Assembly (NCBI GenBank): GCA_030998015.1
Contig: JARWMV010000233.1
Coordinates: 2,356,001 to 2,420,000 of the forward strand
Direction of reading: 5' to 3'
Origin: Ceratorhiza oryzae-sativae
Taxonomy: Eukaryota; Basidiomycota; Agaricomycetes; Cantharellales; Ceratobasidiaceae
Length of the DNA: 64,000 nt
Made by a program: the position numbers and the translations under genes. Shown here piece by piece: positions 1 to 11,604 of this stretch (the first letter of the stretch is position 1; each line of letters starts with the position of its first letter). Below the pieces are notes generated by a model. The model made no database searches and had not been told where the DNA came from. It was given only the letters and a program-made list of their open reading frames with translations.

Positions 1-374
1 CTCTGACATTAGGTTGAGTTCTTCCTTATCACTCAGGATTGAGATGTACCCCTGTACTAGCCTACTGTGAAATGGAGAAAGGCTTGGACCACATAATAAT
101 CAAAAGTGGAAAGAGACTATCCAGTAACAGGTGTCTACAAGGCAGAAGGTATCTATTGCCCAACCCTAGGACTCTTGTCCATCACCGCACGTGTTGCAGA
201 CAGCAAAACACCTGCTTGCAAAGAAAACACTCTATATCATGCCTGCCAATGGCTGTTGATTAGCAGTAGTTATTGTCCAACACTAGGTGTCAGAGCAGCC
301 ACAGTGTTTGAGAGTGAAAATCCCAGCTTCAAGAGCACCCACCATATATACCTATCCCACTTCCTTTTTTAGCT

Positions 375-1687
375 ATGTCTGCACCAAACCCCACTCCCAC
401 CTGGATTCAGTTTGATGCCACCCAGATTCAAATACCCACCAATCCAGCCAATCTATTAGCATTCACCCACACAATCAAAGACGTGCTGATTGCTATAAAT
501 AACAACCTTGCAGTATTCATCAATCAACAGTTGGCTGAACTTTCCACTATCAACACCACTCTTCAGAACCACAATACAGGTGTATCTAACCTTGAAACAA
601 ATGTAGTTGTGCTCCAGGCTGCAGTCCAAGCACCTGGCACAAGCACCTCTGTTGCATGTACTCAAGCACCCAAGTTATCAGCGCCTGCCAAATTCAATGG
701 TTCAGATAAAAATAAAGCAGTGTCCTTCAGGGTCGTGGTGCCCATTACTTGCAGACTTCTTATCCCTCTGCAACTGTTGATGAGCAGATTGCTTACATCA
801 TTTCCTGCCTGGATGGCAAAGCCCACAAGTGGCTGGAACCCTACCTGGAAGACAACATTATCAATGGCAATCCAGTCACTTGGCTCCACAATGTCAATGA
901 TTTCTGGACCCAATTTAACACTTGCTGGAACATTGCCAACAAGACCAAAAATTCCAGGGCAAAATTCAAGTTGCTCAAACAAAAGAATTTGGTCCAAGAA
1001 TATTTCAAGGACTTCCAGACATATTCCCAGGGTCTTGGCTACAACAACACATCTCTTCGTGATCATTTCTATGATGGTCTCATGGTCAAAATCAAGGAGT
1101 TCCTTGTGGCCCAAGACTATGACCACATGGCTGCCAACATCACTTTGCAAACACTTGCAGACAAGGCACTCAGAATTGATCAGCATATTGAGTTGTTCCA
1201 GGCCCAAAATCCATCCTCCAAATCTTCCTCTTCCAATGTGGCTAGCACCTCCACCAAAGCTCCCACTTTGCCATCAGCAGCTCCTCCCAAAGGCCAGGCC
1301 AGGGAAAAGATGTCTGTTGGGGAAAAGGTGTACACACTTGGTCCAGATGGTAAGGCTCGCAAAGGAACAATTTTGGCTATAAACCGCAATGCCAAAGGAC
1401 AGTCGATTCCCACAATCAAATGGAATGACAGATCATCTGAAGAAACTATGTTTAAACAAATCCAAAAAGATTTGCATCTGATCATTGTCACTCCCTCAGC
1501 TGCTACCCTGGCCAAAGGTTCTGGTCCTGGACCCATGGATCTAGATTCAGCTGGGAAAGGAAAAAAGCCTGTTATATGCAGCACTTGTGGTGGTCGTGGC
1601 CATTATTCCAGCACTTGTCCCTCCAAACCCTATTTGGGGCAAGCTGCTTCCCTTTCTGGTGATGAGTTGGAAAACAAGGACACTTGA
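375..1687 (+). pseudogene. gag of chromovirus, one frameshift
   Basis: The capsid/nucleocapsid polyprotein starts at an ATG at 375. The first part (to about 730) reads in one frame and the rest (about 731-1687) in another, so there is one frame change near 730-745. The second part contains a typical retrotransposon gag domain (motif AHKWLEPYLED, then an EYFKDFQTYSQGL region) and ends with a CCHC zinc knuckle (CSTCGGRGHYSSTC, about 1579-1620) that would bind element RNA. The downstream reading shifts frame into the protease, as expected for gag-pol elements. Dead because of the frame break unless that is a sequencing error. Confidence 0.88.
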
Positions 1688-4600
1688 ACATGGACAGAGC
1701 AAATGTATCAAGCAAAACCAGTATGGACTTTGAAATATATGCTGTAGACAATGTGTCCCCTTTGAATATATATTTTGTCGCATCTCAAGTCCTGTCTGCT
1801 CCAGAAAATAAAAGCATCAGCCATATGCAAACCATGCATGGTTGGGCAATGATTGACTCAGGCGCATCCTCATGCTTTATACACCCATGCCTAGTCAAAC
1901 AATATTGAATACCCACTTACAAAAAGAAAAATCCAAAAAAATTAAAAGTTATTGATGGTCATGAAATCTCTTCTGGTATCGTTGATACAGAATGTGTTTT
2001 TATTCTAGAAATAGGTAGTCACAAAGAACAATTGATTTGTGATGTAGCAGACATAGGTAGACACACTTTAGTACTAGGAATGTCATGGCTCAAATTGCAT
2101 AATCCAAATATTGACTGGCCAAACAAACATGTTACCTTTGACTCAAACTTTTGTATAAAAAATTGTGTTCCTGCCTCTAATGTAGTTCTTGGCAATGTTG
2201 GTGGTGTCTTTGACCCATTTGATGAAAACCTAGGAGGTGTCGAGGCTTACCAACCTCTTGAAAGCATCCCTAGGGACCCTGGAGGTGTCGTGGTATCAAA
2301 ACCACTTGAAGGCATCCCAGAGGAACTCCGAGACTATACAGATGTATTTTCTGAGGACAAAGTGACAGAGTTACCTCCTCACCATCCATATGACCTTGAG
2401 ATAGTCCTCAAGGATCAAAATGCACCAGTAAAAGGAGCAGTATACCCCCTTCGCCCTTCAGACAATGAAGAACTACAGAGAATACTCAAAGAACAATTGA
2501 ATAAAGGGTTAATCAGACCCTCCAGATTGCACTATAGCTCTCCTGTAATCTTCGTCCCCAAAAAGAATGGCAAAAGAAGGATGTGTGTCAATTATTGTTC
2601 ACTTAATTCCAATACCATATGAAACTTGTACCCAATACCTCTCATTTCCACCTTGGTAGAGAAATTAAGGGGTGCACACATATTCACCACTCTGGATCTG
2701 AAATATGGCTATAATCTAGTTAGAATCAAGGAAGGAGACAAATGGAAGACAGCATTTAAAACAAAATATGGTCTATTCGAATACTTGGTTATGCCTTTTG
2801 GTTTATGTAATGCTCCAGCTGCTTTCCAAAACTTCATGAATGAAATCTTCAGGGATTTATTAGATGTGACAGTCATAGTCTATCTTGATGGCATACTCAT
2901 ATTCTCAAAAAACCCTGAGGACCACATGAAGCACGTCCAGGAGGTGTTATCCAGACTCAGGAAACATCAACTTTATTGCAACCTGGAAAAATGTGTTTTC
3001 AGTCCATCAGAAGTGGAATATTTAGGTGTAATTGCCAATGGCAAAGGAGTCAAGACAGACCCCAAAAAGGTCACAGAAGTGGTTAATTGGGCAACACCGC
3101 ATACCATAAAGGAAGTACAGGAGGCACTAGGATTCTTCAACTACTACCACTGCTTCATAGAAGACTTTGCAGGACAAGCTTGGCCCTTGTACCAGCTTCT
3201 GTGTAAAGATGTTTTCTTGGCAATGGGGCAAGAATGAGGAAGCATCATTCCAAATTCTGAAAAAAGCACTAGTTGAATCTCCTGTCCTAATCCAACCTGA
3301 TGTCACAAAGGAATTTATACTGGAATGCGATGTGTCTGATTTTGCCACTGGAGCTATTCTTAACCAGTATGGCAAAGATGGTAAATTGCACCCAGTAGCC
3401 TTCTATTCCAAAACTCTGTCACCAGCTGAACACAACTACAACATCCATGATAAAGAGTTGCTGGCTATGATACAAGCATTCAAAGAATGGCGTCACCTGC
3501 TTGAAGGTTCAGGAATCCCTGTCTTGGTACTCTCAGACCATAAAAATTTAGAGTTTTTCCAGACAAAAAGGGACTTAAACCATAGACAGGCAAGGTGGAT
3601 GGGTTTCCTAGCCGATTATAACTACAGAATCAAGTACAGAAAAGGGGTACAAAACAGAAAAGCTGACATCCTATCCCAACAAGAGTCACTTTGGAGAGAA
3701 GCAGCTAAAGAGGGGGGTGAAATCCTGCTGCTTATCAGCCCTGAGCTTTTCATTTCAGCAATTCTCACCAACCATTCCCTCAATGATCTCATCAGGGATG
3801 CGTTACCCAATGATAAAGCCATATCAAAGATTCTAAAGTCCCTTGAGGAAAACATCCAGGTTAAAGGCTGGTGTCTAGAAGATGACTTGTTGTACTACCA
3901 CGACCACATATATGTACCAAACAAGTCAGAAATCAGACAAGCTGTCATAGAAAGCCAGCATGACAATCCTGCAGCAGGGCACCCAGGGCATTTCAGGACA
4001 CTAGATCTCTTGTCTCAAGACTACTATTGGTCCAGAATGAAAAAATCTGTTGTTAATTACATTCAGGCATGCGACTCGTGTATCTGGAATAAACACTCAA
4101 ACCAAGCACCTCCTGGTCTCCTCCAACCAATAGATTTACCAAACAAACCTTGGGAGGAGATCACTTATGACTTGATTACCAGATTACCAATGTCAGAAGG
4201 TTATGATGCAATACTTACAGTGGTGGACTGATTATCAAAAATGGTACACTTCATCCCCACACATTCAGGAGCCACTGCAGTAGATGTTGCCAACCTATTT
4301 GTCAACTTCGTCTGGAAATTGCATGGATTACCCTGGAAAACCATATCTGACTGAGGACCCAACTTCAATGCTAAATTCCTTCACCAACTGTACAAATGCC
4401 TAAATATTGAACCACATTACTCCACAGCATACAGACCTCAGGTTGATGGGCAAAGCGAAAGGCTGAACCAATTTGTTGAAATATATCTTCGTCACTATAT
4501 AAATCATCGACAGACAGATTGGGTTGCAGCACTACCTATGGTGGAATTTGCATACAATAATGGGAAACACTCGGGATCAAACTATTCACTGTTCTTCACC

Positions 4601-5214
4601 TGCTATGGTTACAACCCAGATTTTACTGTGGGTAATTCCAAAGAAAGCCAGGTACCTGCTGCTGATCAATATGCCAAACACCTCAAAGAAATCCAAGAAG
4701 AGGCTAAAGCTGCTCTAACGATTGCCAACTGAACATACTCTGAATACTATAATTGGAAGCATTGCAAAGCACCCAAGATTGAAGTTGAATCAAAAGTTTT
4801 CCTAGACAGCTCAAATATCAAAACCAAATGCCCTTCTAAGAAATTGGATAACAGGCATTTTGGACCATACAAGGTACTGGAACAAATTGGAAAACATACT
4901 TTCAAACTTGAATTACCCAAATCCATGAAGGTTCATCTGGTATTCCAACTTCACTCCTGTTCCCAAAACCAATAGATGACTATAACCAGCAACCTGTACC
5001 TGTTCCACCAGTGGTCACTCCTGATGGTGAAGAAGAATTTGAAGTTGAAGAAATCTTGGACTCTCAAAAGGTTGGAAGAAGATTGGAGTATTACATCAAG
5101 TGGAAAGGCTATGGACCAGAAGAAAACCTATGGTTACCTAAAGCCAAACTCAAGAATGCACCTGAACAAGTCAAAGAATTCCACCAACTCCATCTCAATG
5201 CACTCGGACCTTGA
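1684..5214 (+). pseudogene. pol of chromovirus: protease-RT-RNase H-integrase-chromodomain
   Basis: Protease: MIDSGASSCFIH at about 1849-1884. Reverse transcriptase: about 2340-3235, with the [13 protein letters not shown] region and a catalytic box that reads YLDG where YLDD is expected (about 2881-2892). RNase H: about 3290-3660. Integrase: zinc-binding H-H-C-C region (about 3975-4090) and core (4130-4730), including the YRPQVDGQSER segment. C-terminal chromodomain: about 5020-5140 (EILDSQKVGRRLEYYIKWKG), which in this family directs insertion to marked chromatin. In-frame TGA stops lie at 1906, 2620, 4229, 4352 and 4730. The frame changes near 3200 and 4945. The stops sit where the family usually has Arg, so CGA to TGA is the likely history. 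Not functional. Confidence 0.92.
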
Positions 5215-5225
5215 TGGGGGGGAAG

Positions 5226-5661
5226 TGTCATGGCCTAGACCATGATGCAGATTTTATTATGATTTTCCTATATTTTATAAATCTCTCTTTCTCATATTTT
5301 TTGGACAAGTCCTGTTTAATTGGATATATGCATAGAATTACTTACATGATCACGTGACCTTGTTGTTGTTTACATTCTGTTTGTACCTTCTGGAATATTC
5401 TGTTACATAGCACCATTCTTACATCATATGATAGTTGTCTTGCACCATATGTGTATTTGATATAGCTCATCGTATGAATATATAAGGGAGAGTCTGAGAG
5501 CCTTAAGCCTCAGAAATCAACCTCCTGTTGTATCCCTCTACTACCTGTGTGACTTACAGTCCATAGTCCCTGCCCAGTCCTCTTAAGGACAAGTGCACCT
5601 ACTTCCACATCCTTGTGTCTTATCACACCCCTACTCCTTGTCGCATGTCTCCCCCTTGACA
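5226..5661 (+). repeat. 3' LTR of the chromovirus
   Basis: Begins TGTCATGGCC directly after the purine-rich tract and ends near TTGACA, about 436 bp. It contains a TATA box (TATATAAG, 5479-5486) followed by a pyrimidine-rich stretch, as in the U3-R part of an LTR. Right after it the sequence becomes the gag of an oppositely oriented element, which helps to place the boundary. The exact last base is inferred because the 5' LTR cannot be compared. Confidence 0.7.
5479..5486 (+). promoter_or_regulatory. TATA box in 3' LTR
   Basis: TATATAAG inside the LTR, placed as expected for the element promoter. In a 3' LTR it would drive outward transcription toward 5.7 kb. Confidence 0.5.
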
Positions 5662-5668
5662 TTGTGAC

Positions 5669-7384
5669 TTAGACCTCTGGCATCGTCGCCCATAGGTCTC
5701 CCATTGTCCCCTTAGACGTTTGGGTCATCCTTCCTGGTTGTAGCTCTGACACCTGTTTGCTGCTGGTCCCTGAAGGCTTGTTCCCCCCTTGTTTGTATTT
5801 TGCTGGTGCCCAGGTTGAACTTGATGAGTTGCTGGTCCTTGCATTCATTTTCTGGTTTGCAAACTGCATGTCATCCATTTTGCAGGCAAAGTCGATTAAT
5901 TGATCTAAGGTATATGATGGACCTTCAGCCTCATTTGCCAGTACTTCAATCCTTAAGATCTCTTGTCGTACTTTGGGTTTTAACCCTTCCCTGAATTGGT
6001 CCTTGAGGGCTTCCTGGTTCCAGTCTACCTCTTGGATCAGGATCCAGAATTGGGTAGCATAATCCAATGCACTCTTGGTTTGTGTTAATTTCCTTAGTTT
6101 CCAGATGGTCTTTTCCTTTATGACTGGGTTGTTAAAAGCATCCAGGAATCCCTTCCTGAAATCCTTCCAGGATGCAAGGATACCTGTGCGTTTGCCTGCT
6201 AGTAGTTTCTGGCAGTAAGGTTGTGCCCAGTTTGCTGCTTCCCTGTCCTCCATGTTCATTAACACAGCAGATATCTTTTTTCAGTTGTCAAAGGCTGATT
6301 CGTCATAGTCAGCAAAGAAAAGTTCCATGCCGATTATGAAGTTCTCTGCTTCCTTCCCCTTTTTCCCATTAAATTTGCTGGGTCTCCCTAGTTGTGCCTC
6401 CTTAGGAGTGTGGTTTGTGGCAAGGGTAGGTTGGTTTGCTTGGGATGGAGGTTCTGTTTGGGGTCTTATTGTGGACTCAGCCTGGAAGGTTCTTCCCAGA
6501 AAGGGTGTTCATACCAGGGAGGCTGAGGGGGATTGTGAGGGGCTTCCTATGATCACCCTAGTTCTTCCCCTGGTCTCTTCTGTCCTTTCCCTTGGCCTTC
6601 CTGCTTCAGTTGTTTTCTGGAGCTCATTTCCTAGATCAGTTACCTGTTGTTCTAGTGCGGTCAGGATCTCCCCTGTGTTTTCAGTTTTCTTCTCTAAGCT
6701 TTCGAGCTTTCACTCTTGCATTCCCAGTACCCAGTTTATTTCCATGGAGATATCCTTTAATTCTTTTATCAGGTTCCCCATTTCCACTTTTAGGTTGTCC
6801 TGGTTCTTTGCCACATAGAGGACATTTTTGTTGGATGTTTCCATTGATCTTACCATCCAGTCGACGTTTCCTTCTTGCTGGGTTAGTGATATTTGACACT
6901 GATTTATACCTGTGATTGCCTTTTCTAGTTCCCTATGGTTATTGTCTCTAAGTTCCTTGAGCCCCACCCTGATGGTGGTGGCAATGGTGTGAATAGGGTT
7001 GGCAGTGGTTATGGCTCCAGAACCTGGCTGGGGTTGTGTCCTTGCCTCTTCCACCAAGGCCATGCCTTGTTCGTATATGGTTCAGGTCATATCTTCTACC
7101 TCATCCCTCTCTGGATTTGAGATATCTTCTGGGTCTGGATTTATCAGGCGAGTTGGTGGTTGAGGGCTGCAGAGCAGTATTCCCCCTATTTGCCCTCCCA
7201 GGATGGGGGCCCAAGTGGGGTTAGGTTGAGCCACTGGTTGTGGGTTTTGTGGCAACCCCCCTGGCATTCCTTGGAGGGTCTCGTCTGGGTTACCTTCAGC
7301 CTCTGGGGGAGTAATGGGTTTGGGTGATTGTGGTCTACTATTTGCCACTCTGCTTTGAGATCGAGTTTGTGGTCTCTGTGACAT
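5669..7384 (-). pseudogene. gag of second gypsy element, broken
   Basis: Three segments on the minus strand belong to one gag. The N-terminal part (7384-7082, starting MSQRPQTRSQSRV) is Pro-rich. A helical middle part lies at 7063-6710, and a capsid-like part at 6265-5669 contains MNMEDREAANWAQPYCQKL and a segment ending near DDMQFANQKM. The segments are separated by stops and frame changes. The zinc knuckle expected after the capsid is missing because the element is cut at about 5662. It is a different lineage from the gag at 375-1687. Confidence 0.8.
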
Positions 7385-7504
7385 AGTTTCTTTGTGTTCT
7401 CTTACGTATCACAGGAGTTAGCTGATTTCTTGTGTACTCAGCCCTTAGTATCTGTGTAGTATACTTATGTTTGCCACTAGTTAAGTTAAGAGCTTGCTTT
7501 ATAA

Positions 7505-8060
7505 TGTTGTGACCCTCTGGATGCTTCCTTGTAAAGCACTTAAGTAGTGGCTGCGTTGATGGTTTGGTGCTATGCAGTATGTATTGAGTGTTCTAGTTAC
7601 AGTGTTTGCTATGGTCTATGGTGGTTGACAAGATAAAGCAAGCTGAGGCACCCAGTCTTGCTTTATCCTTCTTATATATGCCTGTGGCTGTGGTGGCTGT
7701 GGATGTATTATCTAAGCACAATCCACAGTAGGTGCAGGTTATATATAGTACTATGGTTTAGGTAATTGTTTATCTTAAGTTTGTGCAGCTCCAAATCTTA
7801 TAGAGCTGCGCGAGGTCCAAGGGGTAAGCACTGAGGTCATGTGACCCTGCTGTAAGTGCCAAGATCATGTGACAACTTGCCCCTTGCTCCAAGTAACAAT
7901 GGAGAGAAATGCTGGAGCAAGTTCAGGGTAACCACCATAAGCACCAGTTAAGTGCTGAGGTTATGTGACCTTGTTTATGGCTCGTTCCATTTAGGAAAAA
8001 TGCCATAAATCCATAAAAATATTTGGTTACTCTGTTATGTCCATTTGGCAGGTCATAACA
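7505..8060 (-). repeat. LTR of second gypsy element (family A, copy 1)
   Basis: 556 bp, bounded by TGTTGTGACC and GTCATAACA on the plus strand. A TATA-like TATATAAG lies on the minus strand near 7672-7680, which agrees with leftward transcription into gag. A second copy lies at 11048-11604 in the same orientation. The flanks (TATAA / CCATT) are not a duplication, as expected for one LTR of a longer element. Confidence 0.85.
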
Positions 8061-8169
8061 CCATTCCCCTTGACTCTCCTGCTCCAAACCCAGTTCTCTG
8101 GAATTTTTGTAGCTCACATCTACCAACCCTCATTCAGAACACATGACTGAGCAACAATCACATAAATAC

Positions 8170-8716
8170 CAGTGCAGAGTTCATCAATTGGAGGCTTCAG
8201 CACACTCACAGAGTCTATGTGTTGAACTCTTACTTTGTCAACTCTCTACATTGTCAGTTTGACTGTTCACCAACATATGCTACATCACAATTAACCAGGC
8301 TTGATCATCTTATTATCAACTCTTCCATTAACAAGCTACTTATTCCACTCCACTTGCCTTCACACTGGGTCTTACTCCATGTTAATATTACACAGCACTG
8401 CTACTTGTATACTGACACCCTTGACCTTGCACAATCTTCTGCACCTCCTGATACAATCAGCCTAGTTAACTGCTGGCTCTCTAGTCTTCTTGGCCTATCT
8501 GTCATGCTTGCTCCTTCACCTTGTCCATTTGGCATTGGTGGACAGTTTGATTCCAGCTCCTGTGGTGTAGACATCATATCTACTATGGCCTACTATGTGC
8601 TTCAGGGCTCTCACCAGGTTTGGACACAGTCTAGCACTCAAGAGCACCAGCTAGCATGGGCACTGCACATCTTGAGTGCTTCAGACAATTTGGTGGGTAC
8701 ATCTCAACCCAGTTGA
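8170..8716 (+). pseudogene. Ulp1-like (C48) cysteine peptidase domain
   Basis: The translated segment shows the C48 catalytic order: His in SHWVLLHVNI (about 8342-8372), Asp in YTDTLD (about 8405-8425), then the oxyanion Gln and catalytic Cys in GQFDSSSCGVD (about 8540-8572). Known members cleave SUMO-type peptides; in transposons their role is unclear. No ATG is usable: the open frame starts inside the domain and the N-terminus is lost at the LTR junction. A stop at 8714 or a splice (GTGGGT near 8693) ends it. Confidence 0.65.
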
Positions 8717-9093
8717 TTTGATATTTATACTGATACAATTATTTCAAGGACATAACTGTTTTCAGCACCTACCTTGAGGATTTGGATAGTGATTCAGACA
8801 CCAGTACCTCACCCAGCAATACTTCTGATCCTGTGTGCATCCCAACAATGACTTCTCCCTCAAGTGTGGGGCTAGATTTCAATCTCAAACAGCCCTCCCC
8901 ACCACAAACAAAGCTCCAACAAAGAACTCTCCCATTCAAGTCAATCTCTCAAGAAGAATACCAAATACAGGAAAAGTGCTGACATGCTGATCATCTAGCA
9001 GAGTGAGAAGACAAGGTGGCATGGTTTGCATATCTTGAACTACAGAAGCAGGCTCAGAAGTGCAAGCACAAGCAGATTCACAAGTGAATACAG

Positions 9094-10398
9094 TGTTACA
9101 GGTCAGGGTACACTTGAATATCTAGAGCTTAAGCAAATGTAGATAGGTTAGTATACACTAATCATACTCAATACTTCTTAGACTAGAGTAAGAAGGCTCA
9201 AAGTAGTTGCAATGCAATCAAGTAACACTCAAGGTAGTCTTAATCTTTCACAGTGTAAACTGACTAATTTATAGGTATAAAGAGCAAGACTACTATGGTC
9301 AGGTTCCCTTAGATATCTTAAATGTAGTTCAGCCCTAGTTGCTTGGACTAACTGATACTAATCTTAATACTAGACTTAAGTGATAGCTTATTGGATAGAT
9401 GGTGGGCTGCCTAATGTGTGAACTTCCTCAGCTACAGGTACTTAGATTTCCTCTAATAGCTGGTACTTAATGTCATGCTCAATCAGGCAATATTGTATCC
9501 TTATATATCTCTGTATATAAGATACAATGAATCAGACAGTATATAACTAATATGGTACTTTATTCCTCAGTACTAGTTATATAAGAAATCACACACAGAC
9601 AAGAGAGATAGAAAGAGAAAAGAAACCAATAACCAGTCTGGGTTGAGTAGAGGAGGAGGGTGATCTGGAAGGGCCTCAGAGGAGGTCCTTTTATACCCTG
9701 AGGAGGGCATTCCAGAGCCAAATAGATACATGCATGCCAGTGCGATCATCAAAAGAGGGTACTGCTATACTTGGGGTATACCCTAGCCCAGGACAGGATA
9801 AGAGAGTAAAGACAGGGTGTGGATCAAAGGCATTGATGCATCTGAGACCTGCTATTGGCTTGTAGATCATATTATCATAGTATATACATGTAATGAATGG
9901 AGGCTACATCTCAGTGAGTCATAAAGTGAGTCATAGAAGTTTCTGGATCAATTTGGAAGGCTCTCCTGACTCACTGGAGTCATTAGATCTTGATTGATGG
10001 TCCAGTAAGATTCTAATGATCTTCGGGCCATTCTGGCGCGAGGATCTGGTGGATCGCAACAATCTTCGGGCAGCAGATACTGCTGAAGATTAGCTATCGA
10101 TAGAGCATAAGATCGCATTGATAGCGTAAGCGGTTACCGAGATATGAGTGGTGCGATGTTGTAATCAATATCTCCTGATAAGAGGAAATATTGCAACCTC
10201 TATATCTCTCTGAGTTCTTAAGATAAAATCATGATAAAATATGCGTTGGAAAGAGGAGATTTTGTACTATTTAATGGGACACAAATAGTACAAATTCAGA
10301 TGCATACAAATTCATTTAATTTCAAGAAAATTACAGAGGCATCACTTGAGGTTGGCAGAGCAGACTAAAATAATAGAAAATGTTAGTAATCCATAACA
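9094..10398. repeat. solo LTR (family B, copy 1), duplication TACAG
   Basis: TGTTACAGG...CCATAACA, 1305 bp, flanked on both sides by TACAG (9089-9093 and 10399-10403). No internal element genes are present, so it is a solo LTR left by LTR-LTR recombination. Its insertion splits the basic helix of the transposase at 8782-13064. Nearly identical to the copy at 14701-16009. Confidence 0.93.
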
Positions 10399-11047
10399 TA
10401 CAGTGTGCTTGCCAGAAGAAGGCTTGTAAAGCTGCCCATAATGCAAAGAAGCATGAAAAAAATATGCAGGTAAGTATTGGGATGACAGTGTTATAATGCA
10501 TATTTTCACATCCACCAATCTGTGTAGCAATTATCTACAGTTCTTCCTACCTTGCCCAACACATGGCAGTCTATCTCCTCCCTCTCCAGACCTTATAGCT
10601 CCATTAATATCTCTGTCACTTGTCAAGATCCCAATAAACCCAGCAAGCAACAAGTTCCTCTCCATCCAATGTGTCAAATTAACTGGTGTCATGAAATTTA
10701 TTGGAGCTTGATTGAATCTAGTGCCTGAGCAGTTGGGTATCCTTGGAGACTGTTCAAGATTGTAAACCAGCTTAGGTCAATTGACTACAATACCTCCCAG
10801 TACCTTTGCCCACAGTGGATTAGCCAATGGTGTGATCATTGGTACCTGAATGAGTTGCAATGGACAGAGGCTCACCTTCAATCTATCAAGGTGGGTAGTT
10901 GACCTGTAACAGGTACTGGCCACCAAGGTGTCTTTGTGAGTTTGTTCTGCTGCTCAATCTATTTTTTATTGACAAATATTTTGTCAGCACAATCAGACAG
11001 ACATCATTGAAACAATCAAGAAATGTCTCCTTGACTTTCAGAAGGCT

Positions 11048-11604
11048 TGTTGTGACCCTCTGGATGTGTCCTTGCAAAGCACTTAAGTAGTGGCTGTGTT
11101 GATGGTTTGGTGTTATGTGGTATGTATTGAGTGTTCTAGTTACAGTGTTTGCTATGGTCTATGGTGGTTGACAAGATAAAGCAAGCTGAGGTGTCCAGTC
11201 TTGCTTTATCCTTCTTATATATGCCTGTGGCTGTGGTGGCTGCAGATGTATTACTTAAGCACAATCTGCAGTAGGTACAGGTTATATACAGTACTATGGG
11301 TTAGGTAATTGTTTATCTTAAGTTTGTGCAGCTCTGAATCTTATAGAGCCACACAAGGTCTGAGGGGTAAGCACTGAGGTCACATGATCCTGCTGTAAGC
11401 GCCGAGATCATGTGACAACTTGCTCCTCACTCCAAGTAACAAGGGAGAGAAATGCTGGAGCAAGTTCAGGGTAACCACCATAAGTGCCAGTTAAGTGCCA
11501 AGGTCACATGACCTTGTGTATGGCTTGTTCTGCTTTAGGAAAAAATGCCATAAATCTGTAAAATATTCAGTTACTCTGTTATGTCCATTTGACAGGTCAT
11601 AACA
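11048..11604 (-). repeat. solo LTR (family A, copy 2), duplication AGGCT
   Basis: TGTTGTGACC...GGTCATAACA, 557 bp, flanked by AGGCT on both sides (11043-11047 and 11605-11609). Removing the LTR and one duplication copy restores the transposase reading frame from FQKA to GVSLSL. Same orientation as the LTR at 7505-8060. Confidence 0.93.

Larger units (their letters stand above)
1..5661 (+). mobile_element. Ty3/gypsy chromovirus retrotransposon, decayed, 5' LTR mostly outside window
   Basis: The order gag, protease, reverse transcriptase, RNase H, integrase, chromodomain is that of a Ty3/gypsy chromovirus (Metaviridae-type retrotransposon). A purine run at about 5214-5225 is followed by TGTCATGGCC, which I take as polypurine tract and 3' LTR start. 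The 5' LTR would lie before the window; the first bases (ending near TGACA at 4-8) resemble the tail of the 3' LTR, so the window may open at the end of the 5' LTR. The coding part has at least five in-frame TGA stops and three frame changes, so it is dead. Confidence 0.92.
5662..8060 (-). mobile_element. second Ty3/gypsy element, 5' end only (LTR + gag), truncated
   Basis: Reads leftward: LTR (8060 to 7505), a leader of about 120 bp, then a gag region (7384 to about 5669). No protease or pol follows, because the element stops where the 3' LTR of the first retrotransposon begins. The simplest reading is that the first element inserted into the second, or that a deletion joined them. The remainder would lie left of the window. 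Confidence 0.8.

Noticed and set aside
749..1687. Separate gene starting at 749
   Set aside because: The apparent start is TTG, and homology continues upstream in another frame; it is the second half of the frameshifted gag.
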